64,000 nt of DNA from JAXHTH01 sp034211115 (GCA_034211115.1 JAXHTH010000210.1:4500-68499); one strand, 5' to 3'; counted from the stretch's first letter, positions 24,622 to 33,657 are shown. Translations and numbers: made by a program. The notes: a model not told the origin generated them from the sequence alone.

Positions 24622-25685
24622 GGAGAATCACCGTGGCGAGCCGGGGGCGACGGCGGGGCGGACGCCGGCTCCGGAGCGGCCGCGTCGGGAAGATTCAGAT
24701 GGCGACGATACCAGGGCACGGTGGCGCGAAGGGCGGCATCGACGGCGTGGCGGCGCCGCCAGCCGAGCACATCGCGGGCCCGCCGCGAATCCAGATGCTG
24801 GGCGTCGATCTCGCCCACGGCGGTGTCGGCGATGATCGGCTCGAGATCCTCGCGCCCCGCCGCGATACGAATGCGGTGGACCATCTCGAGCACCGTCAGC
24901 GGGCGGTCGGCGCCGAAGTTGAACGCGCATCGGGCGGGATCGGCGGCGGGCGACTCGTCCAGCCATCGCGCCAGGGCCAGCAGGGCGTCGACGGCATCGT
25001 CGATGTAGATGTAGTCGCGGACGGGCGAGCCGTCGCTGCGAATCACCGGACGGCGCCCGCGCAGCAGCGCGCAGAGAACGGACGGAACGAGACGGCTGAA
25101 GTTCACATCGCCGGGTCCGAAGACGTTCCCGCAGCGGGCGATGGCGATCGGCAGCGCGTACGTCGCCGCGTACGACTGCGCCAGAAGATCCGCGCACGCT
25201 TTCGAGACGTCGTAGGGGAAGCGCCCCGCGAGCGGGGTGTGCTCGGTGTATGGAAGATCGGGGCAGGTTCCGTAGGCCTTGTCGCTGGAGGCGATGATGA
25301 GACGCTCCACGCGCGGACCGGCGAGGCGGCAGGCCTCGAGCACGTTCCACGTGCCGTGGATGTTGGACCGGAACGTCGTCAGCGGATCGCGCCGCGCGGC
25401 GCCGACGATGGTCTGCGCCCCGAGATGGAAGATCGTGTCGATCTCGCGGGCGCTGACGGCGGCGCGGACGAGCTCGAACTGCTCGAGTCGGCCGTCGATG
25501 AGGTGGACGCGGGCGGCGTCGCCGGACATCCGCAGCGGGGAGCGGGGATCGTGGTCGCAGACGAAGGCGAAGACCGTCGCCCCGCGGTCGAGCAGGGCGC
25601 GAACCAGATGCGCACCGATGAACCCGTCGGCCCCGGTGACGAGGACGTTCGCGTTGGACCAGTCCGTGGGCATCGCCGGCATCAT
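24618..25685 (-). CDS. NAD-dependent NDP-sugar 4,6-dehydratase/epimerase (CDP-glucose 4,6-dehydratase-like), head of the operon
   Basis: 355 residues. Short-chain extended dehydrogenase: GxxGxxG in VTGADGFIGAHLV (18-24), FHLGAQTIVGAARRDPLTTF, ASSDKAYG and YDVSKACADL (Tyr158, Lys162). ARCGNVFGPGDVNFSRLVPS and DYIYIDDAVDALL follow. The IVGAARRDP and NFSRLVP segments resemble CDP-glucose 4,6-dehydratases more than RmlB. It starts at one of three nearby ATGs (25685, 25682, 25673); no ribosome site separates them. It would supply the 4-keto-6-deoxy intermediate for the downstream genes. No cytidylyl- or thymidylyltransferase is present in the window. Confidence 0.9.
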   Translation of the reverse strand: MMPAMPTDWSNANVLVTGADGFIGAHLVRALLDRGATVFAFVCDHDPRSPLRMSGDAARVHLIDGRLEQFELVRAAVSAREIDTIFHLGAQTIVGAARRDPLTTFRSNIHGTWNVLEACRLAGPRVERLIIASSDKAYGTCPDLPYTEHTPLAGRFPYDVSKACADLLAQSYAATYALPIAIARCGNVFGPGDVNFSRLVPSVLCALLRGRRPVIRSDGSPVRDYIYIDDAVDALLALARWLDESPAADPARCAFNFGADRPLTVLEMVHRIRIAAGREDLEPIIADTAVGEIDAQHLDSRRARDVLGWRRRHAVDAALRATVPWYRRHLNLPDAAAPEPASAPPSPPARHGDSP

Positions 25686-25838
25686 GGTAAAGAAACGCGG
25701 CGAGGTTGGGGTCGGCGGCGGCGCGGGGGGGAGGCGGCAGCCGGTACCATCGGGGATCGGGCCGCCGCGCCTTCGCGCCGCGGGCCCCACGGCCGCGCCC
25801 GGCCGGTCCGATCCCCCTCGAGGAGGTGACGGAAGGCG
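25686..25838. other. Divergent intergenic region between the nine-gene operon and the GT2 pair
   Basis: 153 bp that must hold the promoters for both directions. No convincing -10/-35 pair is visible. An inverted repeat (GGGGATCGG at 25752-25760 and CCGATCCCC at 25808-25816) has its right arm just before the GAGGAGG ribosome site of the + gene; an operator or leader hairpin is possible but unproven. Confidence 0.35.
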
Positions 25839-26978
25839 ATGCTGAGCTACCTGCTGCCCACGCGGAACCGTCCCGAACGCCTCGCGGCGACGCTGCGGGC
25901 GGTGGGCAACCTGTCGGCAGCGGCGCACGAGCCGATGGGCGGCGCGGAGGTGATCATCGTCGACGATGCCTCGGAGACGCCGATCAAACCGGAGGCGGCG
26001 CTCCGGAACGGCATGCCCGTGACGGTGATCCGGCGCGACCGATGGGAGGGGGCGTCGGCCCGGAACGCCGGGGCGCGCCTCGCGCGCGGCGCGTGGATCG
26101 TCATGCTCGATGATGATTCGCATCCCGTCGACGAGGCGGTGGTGCAGGTCTTGGCCGGGGCGGACGAGGACGTCGCCGCCATCGGGGCCGAGATCGTCCT
26201 GCCCGACGGACGGCACGAGGCCGGCGGGCTGCCGGAGGTGTTCGTCGGCTGCGGCGTCGCCCTGCGCCGGCAGGCCTTCCTCGAAGTCGGCGGCTACGAT
26301 CGCAGCTTTCATTACTACGCCGAGGAATACGACCTCTGCGCCCGGCTGCTGCTCGCCGGCTGGCGCATCACGCACGACTGGCGCTGGACGGTGCGGCATG
26401 AACGTGATCCGCACGGGCGCGACATGAACCTGATCCTGCAACGCCTCGTGCGCAACAACGGCTACGTCATCCAGCGCTATGCACCGGAGGCGGAGCGCGA
26501 AGCGGCCCTGGAGAGAGTGATTCGGCGGTATCGCGACATCGCGCGAAGGGAAAACGCGATCGTCGGATGCGAACGCGGTCTCGATGACCTGAACGCGACG
26601 GCGGCGGCGCAGCGGAGACGACCGATGAGCGCGGCCCTGTGGGATCGGTTCATCGGCCTGACATCGGTAAGGACCGACCTCCCGGGCGCGGCATCGCTGC
26701 GGGATCGGCGGGTGACGATCGTCGATGCGGGCAAGCACGCCTGGGTCGTCCGACGCGCGCTGACCGACCTTGGCGCGGCGTGCGTCGATGACGAGGGTGA
26801 GGCGGAGATGCAGATCATCGGCACCCTCTCGCCGGGCCCGATGATGGATGCGTGGGCGCAACGAGTGCGGGAGGGTCGGGCGGTGGTGGCGCCCTGGCGG
26901 ATCCCCGGCGCCGACGTGACGGCCGACGCATCGGACGCCTACGATGCCCTGTGCGATTCGGGGGATCTCCAGCGATGA
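25839..26978 (+). CDS. Glycosyltransferase family 2 protein with extra C-terminal domain
   Basis: 379 residues; start ATG 25839 with GAGGAGG and GGAAGG upstream. GT-A core: MLSYLLPTRNRPERLAATLR, VIIVDDASETP, SARNAGARLARGAWIVMLDD (DDD metal site) and VALRRQAFLEVGGYDRSFHY, then EEYDLCARLLLAGW. After residue ~265 a second alpha/beta domain (DRRVTIVDAGKHAWVVRRAL) resembles a Rossmann unit, as in the other GT2 at 15315-16937 but with different sequence. Donor and acceptor unknown. Its stop overlaps the next start (ATGA). Confidence 0.86.
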   Translation: MLSYLLPTRNRPERLAATLRAVGNLSAAAHEPMGGAEVIIVDDASETPIKPEAALRNGMPVTVIRRDRWEGASARNAGARLARGAWIVMLDDDSHPVDEAVVQVLAGADEDVAAIGAEIVLPDGRHEAGGLPEVFVGCGVALRRQAFLEVGGYDRSFHYYAEEYDLCARLLLAGWRITHDWRWTVRHERDPHGRDMNLILQRLVRNNGYVIQRYAPEAEREAALERVIRRYRDIARRENAIVGCERGLDDLNATAAAQRRRPMSAALWDRFIGLTSVRTDLPGAASLRDRRVTIVDAGKHAWVVRRALTDLGAACVDDEGEAEMQIIGTLSPGPMMDAWAQRVREGRAVVAPWRIPGADVTADASDAYDALCDSGDLQR

Positions 26979-27574
26979 CCGATGCGCGGACCGACCAGAT
27001 TGCACGCGAGGCGGCGCGCCTCATCGAGGCGGGCAAGGCCCGGACGGTGGGGGAGGCGATCCGCCTCGCCGCCGACGCACTCCGGCTCAAACAGGCGCCG
27101 ATGCCCGGCCACGGCCGCGTGCGCAAGCACGCACAGGGGATGGCGATGCAGGCGATGGGCGAACGCGCCTATCGACAGTCGATCGAGCACGTTCTGAACG
27201 TTGCCGAGCAGTTGTTGACGGTGCTGGAGCAGGGCGAGCCGGAGGGGCCGGCGGTGGTCGTGGGCCGGGCGGCAAAGGGACAGATCGACGCCGGCGTGAC
27301 GCTGCACCTGCGCGTCTATACCCGTCGGCCGATCCGCGAGATCGTCGAGCATCTCGTCGCCTTCGGCTACGAGGAGCCGAGCTTCGAGACTGCGGACACG
27401 CGCTTCGGACGGCTTGACCGCGTCCGTTTTTCGGAAGAGGGATGCGAGGTGGCGCTGACGCGCTGCCTGCCGGAGATGATCGCGCACAAGGACTTCGATC
27501 TGTTCACGCGCCGTCCCATCGCGGTGGCGACGGCCGGTGAGCTGCGGCGGCGGCTGGCCGACGGCGGGCCCTGA
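26975..27574 (+). CDS. Unknown protein coupled to the glycosyltransferase
   Basis: 199 residues starting at ATG 26975, overlapping the GT2 stop by 4 nt. I do not recognise the family. The N-terminal ~60 residues (IAREAARLIEAGKARTVGEA, IRLAADALRLKQAP) look helical and ribbon-helix-helix/HTH-like. The middle resembles a nucleotidyltransferase-type or effector domain with GPAVVVGRAAKGQIDAGVTL and LHLRVYTRRPIREIVEHLVA. No signal peptide or transmembrane segment. The tight coupling suggests a role linked to the transferase, but a function cannot be assigned. Confidence 0.7.
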   Translation: MTDARTDQIAREAARLIEAGKARTVGEAIRLAADALRLKQAPMPGHGRVRKHAQGMAMQAMGERAYRQSIEHVLNVAEQLLTVLEQGEPEGPAVVVGRAAKGQIDAGVTLHLRVYTRRPIREIVEHLVAFGYEEPSFETADTRFGRLDRVRFSEEGCEVALTRCLPEMIAHKDFDLFTRRPIAVATAGELRRRLADGGP

Positions 27575-27605
27575 GAAGATGGGCGGGAAAGTGCCGGGAA
27601 ATCTT

Positions 27606-27635
27606 TTGCGGGCGGGCGAAAACGGGTGCTATTCT
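27606..27635 (+). promoter_or_regulatory. Candidate promoter of the subtilase gene
   Basis: TTGCGG (27606-27611) and TATTCT (27630-27635) with an 18-nt spacer, 43 nt before the start codon. The -10-like element lies in a locally AT-richer stretch. Pattern match only. Confidence 0.33.
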
Positions 27636-27677
27636 GTAAGGTGAATATCGCCCCAGGTTTATGGAAAGAGGAAAATC

Positions 27678-29450
27678 ATGCTCGCAGATGTGTCCCGCGA
27701 TCTGAAGGGGCGTGGCCGGGTCGTCGCCGCGCTCGCCGTGACGATCATCGTCGCCCTGCTCGTCGGCCAGCGCGCGCCGCAGCCGCGGACGCCGGATGAT
27801 TCGCAGGCCCGGATTCATCCCGCGCTGAACGCCCGCCTTCAGGCCGAAGGCGCGCCCGTCAAGGCCTGGGTGTTCTTCGCCGACAAGGGACTCGCATCCG
27901 AGCGCGAGTATGCCGAGGCGATCCAGCGCCTGCACGAAACGTACGATCGGAGGGCGATCGAGCGCCGTCGTCTGCGCCGCACCGCGCCGGGCCTCTTCGA
28001 CAGGCGCGACATTCCCGTGGCGGACGATCATGTCCAGGCCGTCGCCTCGACCGGGGCGGAGCTGCACATCACCAGCCGATGGCTGAACGCCGTCAGCGCG
28101 TGGGTGACGGGCGAGCAGGCGCGGGCGATCGCCGCGCTGCCGTTCGTGAAGTCGATCGAGCCGGTGCGGCGGGCGCGGCGCATCGAGCCGCCGACGCCGG
28201 AGGGCGACGGTCCCGCCGCGCCGCTCGGGCGCGGCTTCTACGGCGCGGCCGAAGAGCAGCTCGAGCAGATCAACCTCATCGCGCTGCACAACGACGGCGC
28301 GACGGGCGAAGGCGTCATCATCGGCATCCTCGACACCGGCTTCGAGCGCACACATGAAGCGTTCAATCACCCCGACCATCCGCTGGAGATCGTCGACGAG
28401 TATGACTTCATCGACAACGATGACAACACCGCCGAGGAGCCGGGCGATCCGGACTACCAGTACTGGCACGGCACGCTCATCCTCGGCACGCTCGGCGCGT
28501 ACATGCCCAACGAACTGGTCGGCGCCGCCTACGACGCGTCCTTCATTCTCTGCAAGACCGAAGACACATCGGGCGAGTACCAGGGCGAGGAGGACAACTA
28601 CGTCGCGGGCCTCGAGTTCATCGAGTCGCTGGGCGGCGATGTATCGACCTCGTCGCTCAGCTATCACGACTGGTACACCCAGGATGATTACGACGGCGAG
28701 ACGGCGGTGACCACCATCGCGGTCAACGCCGCGACCGAGAACGGCATGTACTGCTGCACCGCCGCGAGCAATCAGGGCCATGACAACAACCCGAACACCT
28801 CGCACCTCGGCGCCCCCGCCGACGCGTTCCAGGTTCTGACCTGCGGCGCGGTGGAGAGCACGGGCGAGATCGCCGGCTTCAGCTCCGACGGCCCCACCGC
28901 GGACGGCCGGGTCAAGCCCGAGGTCCTCGCCCGCGGCGTGTCGACGCACACCGTCAATCCGGGCGACGATGACGGCTACGACACGGCGAGCGGCACATCG
29001 CTCTCCACCCCGCTCGTGGCCGGCGCCGTGGCCTGCATCGCCCAGGCCCAGTCGACGTGGACCGTCGATCAGCTTCGCGATTTCCTTTTCTTTACCGCCG
29101 ACTATTACCTCGCCAACGGCACCTACGACCCGCTGTACATCTACGGCTACGGCGTGATCGACGCCTGGGGCGCCGTCGCGCAGGACTGCAACCACAACGG
29201 CGCGTTCGACGATGAGGACATCGACAACGGCACGAGCGAGGATGTCAACGACAACGGCATCCCCGATGAGTGCGAGTGCCTGGCCGATTGCGCCGATCCG
29301 CCCGACGGGGTGGTCAACACCGAAGACCTGCTGGCCCTGCTGGGCGACTGGGGCCAGTCCGGTACGCCGCGCGACATCAACTTCGACGGGATCGTCAACA
29401 CCTCCGACCTCCTGATCCTCCTCGGCGCATGGGGGCCGTGCCCGGAGTGA
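27678..29450 (+). CDS. Secreted subtilisin-like (S8) serine protease with dockerin-like tail
   Basis: 590 residues. A basic then hydrophobic N-terminus (VVAALAVTIIVALLVGQ) is a signal or anchor. A propeptide-like region extends to ~190. Catalytic triad: Asp219 in GILDTGFERTH, His264 in YWHGTLILG and Ser441 in GTSLSTPLVAGAVA; the oxyanion Asn365 is in AASNQGHD. The C-terminal ~60 residues carry two dockerin-like repeats (VNTEDLLALLGDWG; VNTSDLLILLGAWG) and end in PCPE. A GAGG lies a few nt before ATG 27678. It is probably exported; the target is unknown. Confidence 0.93.
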   Translation: MLADVSRDLKGRGRVVAALAVTIIVALLVGQRAPQPRTPDDSQARIHPALNARLQAEGAPVKAWVFFADKGLASEREYAEAIQRLHETYDRRAIERRRLRRTAPGLFDRRDIPVADDHVQAVASTGAELHITSRWLNAVSAWVTGEQARAIAALPFVKSIEPVRRARRIEPPTPEGDGPAAPLGRGFYGAAEEQLEQINLIALHNDGATGEGVIIGILDTGFERTHEAFNHPDHPLEIVDEYDFIDNDDNTAEEPGDPDYQYWHGTLILGTLGAYMPNELVGAAYDASFILCKTEDTSGEYQGEEDNYVAGLEFIESLGGDVSTSSLSYHDWYTQDDYDGETAVTTIAVNAATENGMYCCTAASNQGHDNNPNTSHLGAPADAFQVLTCGAVESTGEIAGFSSDGPTADGRVKPEVLARGVSTHTVNPGDDDGYDTASGTSLSTPLVAGAVACIAQAQSTWTVDQLRDFLFFTADYYLANGTYDPLYIYGYGVIDAWGAVAQDCNHNGAFDDEDIDNGTSEDVNDNGIPDECECLADCADPPDGVVNTEDLLALLGDWGQSGTPRDINFDGIVNTSDLLILLGAWGPCPE

Positions 29451-29571
29451 TCGGCGCGAGGCGGCTCTTCATACGCATTCCACGTGGAAGCCGTGCGCTC
29501 TTCGGCGCCTGTTCGGTTGCGCCTCGTTGACTGATGTGCGACAGTGCCATCAGCAACGCAGGGAGGCGCCG

Positions 29572-30030
29572 ATGAAAGTCCGGGAACGATCGTCCGGGGA
29601 CCGTCGACGGCCGGGGCAACTCGTCCGCCGGGAACGCGACGCCAGGCGGCGCGACCGCCGTCGCGCCGTCGCGCCGGCCCTGGATGGTCGCCGCACCGAG
29701 GAGATCATCGAGAGGCTCGTCCGCAGCCGCGGCTTCGTGCAGAGCCGGGCGTATGCGTATCGGGACGACGGGATCGAGGCGATCGCCGTGAAGAAGCCGC
29801 CGGGCAAGACGCCCACGTTGCCGCGGCATCGGTGGGATGGATTGCGCACGCGGCTCAACGCCGGTCCCACGGAGGCCGGTGGCGTCTGCGCGTTCGGCGG
29901 CCGTGATGTGCAGCGGATCCTCGAGCAGGAGTTCGGGGCCAGGTACACGCTGATCGGCGTGTACGAGCTGCTTCATCGTCCGGGCTTTTCCTGCCTTTCG
30001 CCGCGGCCCCGACCCCGGAACCGGACCTGG
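29572..30030 (+). pseudogene. Decayed IS630-type transposase, N-terminal half only
   Basis: From ATG 29572 (GGGAGG 6 nt upstream) the frame encodes about 150 residues similar to the N-terminal winged helix-turn-helix part of IS630-family transposases. It has GGRDVQRILEQEFGARYTL, IGVYELLHRPGFSCLSPRPR and GLRTRLNAGPTEAG, but the first HTH is eroded. After ~30030 the frame stays open to 30699 but is antisense to smpB and no longer transposase-like; the DDE catalytic domain is missing. An extended frame from 29527 exists. Remnant of an insertion, fused to a GGA-type hairpin repeat at its 3' side. Confidence 0.65.
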
Positions 30031-30051
30031 TCCGTTTTTCGCGCCACCGCC

Positions 30052-30078
30052 GCACGACGGGGGGACTTCGTGCCACAT
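30052..30078. repeat. Diverged copy of the GCACGA/TCGTGC hairpin
   Basis: GCACGA (30052-30057) and TCGTGC (30068-30073) are separated by a G-rich loop and followed by CAC, preceded by GCCACC: a degenerate unit of the 28-bp hairpin family of 5421-5587. It lies between the transposase remnant and smpB. Confidence 0.5.
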
Positions 30079-30096
30079 GCGGAAGGCGCGGCGCAC

Positions 30097-30594
30097 CTAC
30101 GGGAGTCGTCGCGAGACGGCGCGGTCGATCTCGCGTTTCGCCTCGCGCTTGGACATTTCCTGCCGCTTGTCGGCTCTTCGCTTGCCGCGGGCGATGCCGA
30201 TGAGCAGCTTGGCGCGGCCGTGGACGAAGTACATCTTCAATGGCACGATCGTGATGCCGCTCTCGCGGGCACGGATCGCCAGCTTGCGGATCTCACGCTT
30301 GTGGGCGAGCAGGGCCCGCGTCCGTGTCGGCGGGTGCTGATGATGTTCGCCGGCGGGGGGGTATTCGGCGATGTGCACGCCGTGCAGCTCCAGCGCGATG
30401 GGTTCTTCGATCGCGCGGACGAACCCCTCGGCGAGGCTGACCCGCCCGTTGCGAACGGATTTCACTTCGGTTCCCGTGAGTTTGATACCGCACTCGAGGG
30501 TGTCCTCGATGGTGTAATCATGCCGTGCGCGCCGGTTATGGATCACCGGTTCGTTGGACCTCCCGGTCGTCTTTTTCTTTTCCTTGCGCGACAT
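30097..30594 (-). CDS. smpB: SsrA-binding protein SmpB
   Basis: 165 residues from ATG 30594 (MSRKEKKK). SmpB binds tmRNA and delivers it to stalled ribosomes. Motifs: NRRARHDYTIEDTLECGIKL, LTGTEVKSVRNGRVSLAEGF, ELHGVHIAEY, LLAHKREIRKL and PLKMYFVHGRAKLLIGIARG, ending with the basic tail (KRRADKRQEMSKREAKREID). The ORF opens 22 codons upstream but lacks similarity there. The tmRNA gene is not visible in this window. Start and length are typical. Confidence 0.95.
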   Translation of the reverse strand: MSRKEKKKTTGRSNEPVIHNRRARHDYTIEDTLECGIKLTGTEVKSVRNGRVSLAEGFVRAIEEPIALELHGVHIAEYPPAGEHHQHPPTRTRALLAHKREIRKLAIRARESGITIVPLKMYFVHGRAKLLIGIARGKRRADKRQEMSKREAKREIDRAVSRRLP

Positions 30595-30888
30595 GGTCCA
30601 GGAACGCCGGACGGTTTGATTCGTGCGACGGTAGTTGCGCCGAGCGAGGGCGGCAAACACGGAGCTGGACTGCCTGCCCGATCACGCGCCGGGCCGTGAA
30701 GGCGCTGGTCCGCGACCGTGGTTCCGCAACCGCCTGCGTTGAGATCCGTAATCAATGGGTGCTTTGACTTGTGCTCCGGTGATGGCCGGGGCAGGATAAC
30801 GGTGACGGGCGGTCATCGCGACCGCCTTACTCTACAGGTCGGCGTCCGGGCACGCGGGCGCCGACGAACTCCAAGGAAAGAGGATAAC

Positions 30889-33657
30889 ATGCACCGCAAA
30901 TCTCCGCGTCCGGTTGTGGGAGGGGTTTTCTGTACCGCCGTGTTGCTGTTCGTCGCGGCCGCCATCGCGGCCGGCGAGGACCGGCCCGAGCGCGTGAGCG
31001 ATCGTCATCGGCTGGTCCAGGTCGCGGGAGCCTCGGCGCCGGCGATGGTCTACGAGCGGGAGGGACGGATCAAGCGCCTCTACGGCGCGGTCTTCGCCTC
31101 CGGGGCCAGCCCGCAGCGCAGCGCGGCGGCCTTCCTGGACAAAAACGCCCAACTCTTCGGCGTCGAAGCCGGGGACCTGCGACCGGTCGGGCCATTCCCC
31201 GACGGGCGGCACGTGCAGCCCATCCTCTACGATGCGGACACCGGCGGGTATCGCTTCACCGGCGTCTATTATCGTCAGTTCGTCGATGACATCCCCGTCT
31301 TCCGTTCCCGCATCACGCTGCTGGTTCGCAACGAGGCGGACTACCCGCTGGTGCTGGCCGCGTCGGATCTCCGCAACCTCGCGGGCTTCGAGCCGGCCCC
31401 CGGCCGGACGCGACGGGACGCCGGCGCGGGTATCGCCTCCGCGCAGGTCATCGCCCCCGAACTCGTGAACTTCACCGATCCGCAGCTCGTGGTCTGGGCC
31501 GGCGTGGACGATCTGCCGGACCTTCCGACCCTCGCGCACACCTTCCTCGGCGACAACGGCTACCGCCCGGGCGATCCGGCCCCGGAGAAGTACCTGTTCG
31601 TCACCGACGCCGTCACCGGCGAGATCCTCTACGTCGAGAACATGATTCTGAACGCGGACGTGGAGGGCAACGTGAGCGCCCTCGCCTCGCCGGACTATCG
31701 CGCCGATGACTGCGTCGACGAGCTCGTTCTGCCCATGCCGTATGCGCGGGTGAGCATCGGCGCAACCGTGGCCTACGCCGACGAGTTCGGCGACTTCGTG
31801 ATTCCCAACGACGGCGACGACCCGGTCGACGTGACGTCGACGGTGCGCGGCCGCTGGTTCCGGGTGAACAACCAGGGCGGCGAGGAGGCGTCGATCACGC
31901 TGTACGACGTGATCCCGCCCGGCCCGGCCGACTTCCTCCACAACGAGAGCAACAGCGAGTTCACCACGGCCGAGGTGAACGCGTACATCCAGGCGAACAT
32001 CGCCCGCGACAACGCGCTGGCCGCCAACCCCGAGTACCCGGTCATCGGCAACCAGCAGGACTGGCCGGTCAACGTCAACATCGCCGACACCTGCAACGCC
32101 TATTACGACTACTCGTCGATCAACTTCTTCCGTGACGGCGGGGGATGCAACAACACCGGCTTCGGCGACGTCGTCCATCACGAGTACGGCCACCATCTCG
32201 TCGCCAGCGGCGGGAGCGGGCAGGGCGCCTACGGCGAAGGGATGTCCGACGTCTGCGGCTTCCTCATCACCGGACGCTCGCAGCTCGCCATCGGGTTCCA
32301 GAGCTGTAACAGCGGCATCCGCGATGCGGACAATACGCTTCAATACCCCTGCGACGGGCAGATCCACTACTGCGGCCAGCTTCTCTCCGGCTGCGTGTGG
32401 GATACCCAGGAAGAACTGAAGATCACCGAGCCGGACGACTGGTACCAGATCATCCGAGGCCTGGCGATCAACTCGATCCTCCTGCACTCCGGTGACTCGA
32501 TCACGCCGGAGATCACCATCGACTTCCTCGTGCTGGATGACGATGACGAGACGATCTACAACGGCACGCCGCACTACGAAGAGATCGCGGCGGGTTTCGG
32601 CGCCCACAACATGGACGCGCCGGACCTCGTCTTTCTTGGTTTCGAGTTCCCCAACGGCCTGCCGAACATGATCGCCCCGGACGGCGGGACGACCGTGCGC
32701 GTCCTCGTGAACAGCGTGACCGGCGAGCCCGAGCCCGGGAGCGGCCTGCTTCACGTCGATGACGGCTCCGGATGGGCCAGCTTCGAGATGACCGAGGTCG
32801 AGCCGAACGTGTACGACGCCGTCTTCCCCGCCGTCGACTGCGCCGCACAAGTCGACTTCTACTTCACGGCCGAAACGACCGAGGGCCAGATGCAATACTG
32901 GCCCGGCGATGCGCCGGCGGAGACGTTCTCCGCGATCTCGGCCTACGGCCTGGAGACGCTGTTCGCCGATGACTTCAACGAGGATCTGGGCTGGGCCGTC
33001 TCCGGCTCCGTGACCGACGGACCGTGGGAGCGCGGCATTCCGATCACGAACTGTGATCGCGGCAACCCCCAGGAGGATGCCGACGGATCGGACTGGTGCT
33101 ACCTCACCGACAACAGCTCCGCCGACAACTGCAACAGCGACGTCGATGGCGGCACCACGATCCTGACCTCGCCGATCATGGACGCCTCGGCCGGCTCGGC
33201 GCTCATCTCCTATTACCGCTGGTACTCCAACACCCAGGGCAACGACCCGATGAACGACGTTCTTGAGGTCGAGGTGTCCGACGACGGCGGATCCACGTGG
33301 ACGCCGCTGGAAACCGTCGGTCCGGCCGGGCCGGAGGTCGACGGCGGGTGGTTCTACAGGGAGTTCCTCATCGACGATTTCGTCGAGCCGACCGACCAGT
33401 TCCGGATTCGCTTCAAGGCCTCCGATCTCAACGACGGCTCCGTGGTCGAAGCCGCGGTGGACGGGATCGAGCTGAAGCGCATCGACTGCGAGGGCGGCCT
33501 GCCCGAGGACATCAACGGCGACGGCGCCGTCAACACCGAGGATCTGCTGCTCCTGCTCGGGGCGTGGGGCCCGTGCCCGGGTTGCCCGGAGGACATCAAC
33601 GGTGATGACGAGGTGAACACCGCCGACCTGCTGCTCCTGCTGGCCGCGTGGGGCTGA
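30889..33657 (+). CDS. Secreted HExxH zinc metalloprotease (fungalysin/thermolysin-like) with dockerin-like tail
   Basis: 922 residues; ATG 30889 preceded by AAGGAAAGAGG. Signal peptide MHRKSPRPVVGGVFCTAVLL continues hydrophobic to about residue 30. An FTP-like propeptide region (AAFLDKNAQLFGV, GYRFTGVYYRQFVDDIPVFR) precedes the catalytic zinc site: HEYGHH with His431/His435, and the third ligand Glu450 in YGEGMSDVCG. After ~residue 590 come beta-rich domains (TVRVLVNSVTGEPEPG; DDFNEDLGWAVSGSVTDGPW) and a CUB/MAM-like segment. Two dockerin-like repeats end the protein (VNTEDLLLLLGAWG; VNTADLLLLLAAWG). Probably extracellular protein degradation. Confidence 0.9.
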   Translation: MHRKSPRPVVGGVFCTAVLLFVAAAIAAGEDRPERVSDRHRLVQVAGASAPAMVYEREGRIKRLYGAVFASGASPQRSAAAFLDKNAQLFGVEAGDLRPVGPFPDGRHVQPILYDADTGGYRFTGVYYRQFVDDIPVFRSRITLLVRNEADYPLVLAASDLRNLAGFEPAPGRTRRDAGAGIASAQVIAPELVNFTDPQLVVWAGVDDLPDLPTLAHTFLGDNGYRPGDPAPEKYLFVTDAVTGEILYVENMILNADVEGNVSALASPDYRADDCVDELVLPMPYARVSIGATVAYADEFGDFVIPNDGDDPVDVTSTVRGRWFRVNNQGGEEASITLYDVIPPGPADFLHNESNSEFTTAEVNAYIQANIARDNALAANPEYPVIGNQQDWPVNVNIADTCNAYYDYSSINFFRDGGGCNNTGFGDVVHHEYGHHLVASGGSGQGAYGEGMSDVCGFLITGRSQLAIGFQSCNSGIRDADNTLQYPCDGQIHYCGQLLSGCVWDTQEELKITEPDDWYQIIRGLAINSILLHSGDSITPEITIDFLVLDDDDETIYNGTPHYEEIAAGFGAHNMDAPDLVFLGFEFPNGLPNMIAPDGGTTVRVLVNSVTGEPEPGSGLLHVDDGSGWASFEMTEVEPNVYDAVFPAVDCAAQVDFYFTAETTEGQMQYWPGDAPAETFSAISAYGLETLFADDFNEDLGWAVSGSVTDGPWERGIPITNCDRGNPQEDADGSDWCYLTDNSSADNCNSDVDGGTTILTSPIMDASAGSALISYYRWYSNTQGNDPMNDVLEVEVSDDGGSTWTPLETVGPAGPEVDGGWFYREFLIDDFVEPTDQFRIRFKASDLNDGSVVEAAVDGIELKRIDCEGGLPEDINGDGAVNTEDLLLLLGAWGPCPGCPEDINGDDEVNTADLLLLLAAWG

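Noticed and set aside
27504..29195. 563-codon minus-strand frame
   Set aside because: Antisense to the subtilase with intact catalytic triad on +.
30832..32895. 687-codon minus-strand frame
   Set aside because: Lies antisense to the HExxH metalloprotease gene and has a shadow composition (Val/Asp/Gly/Arg-rich) without motifs.
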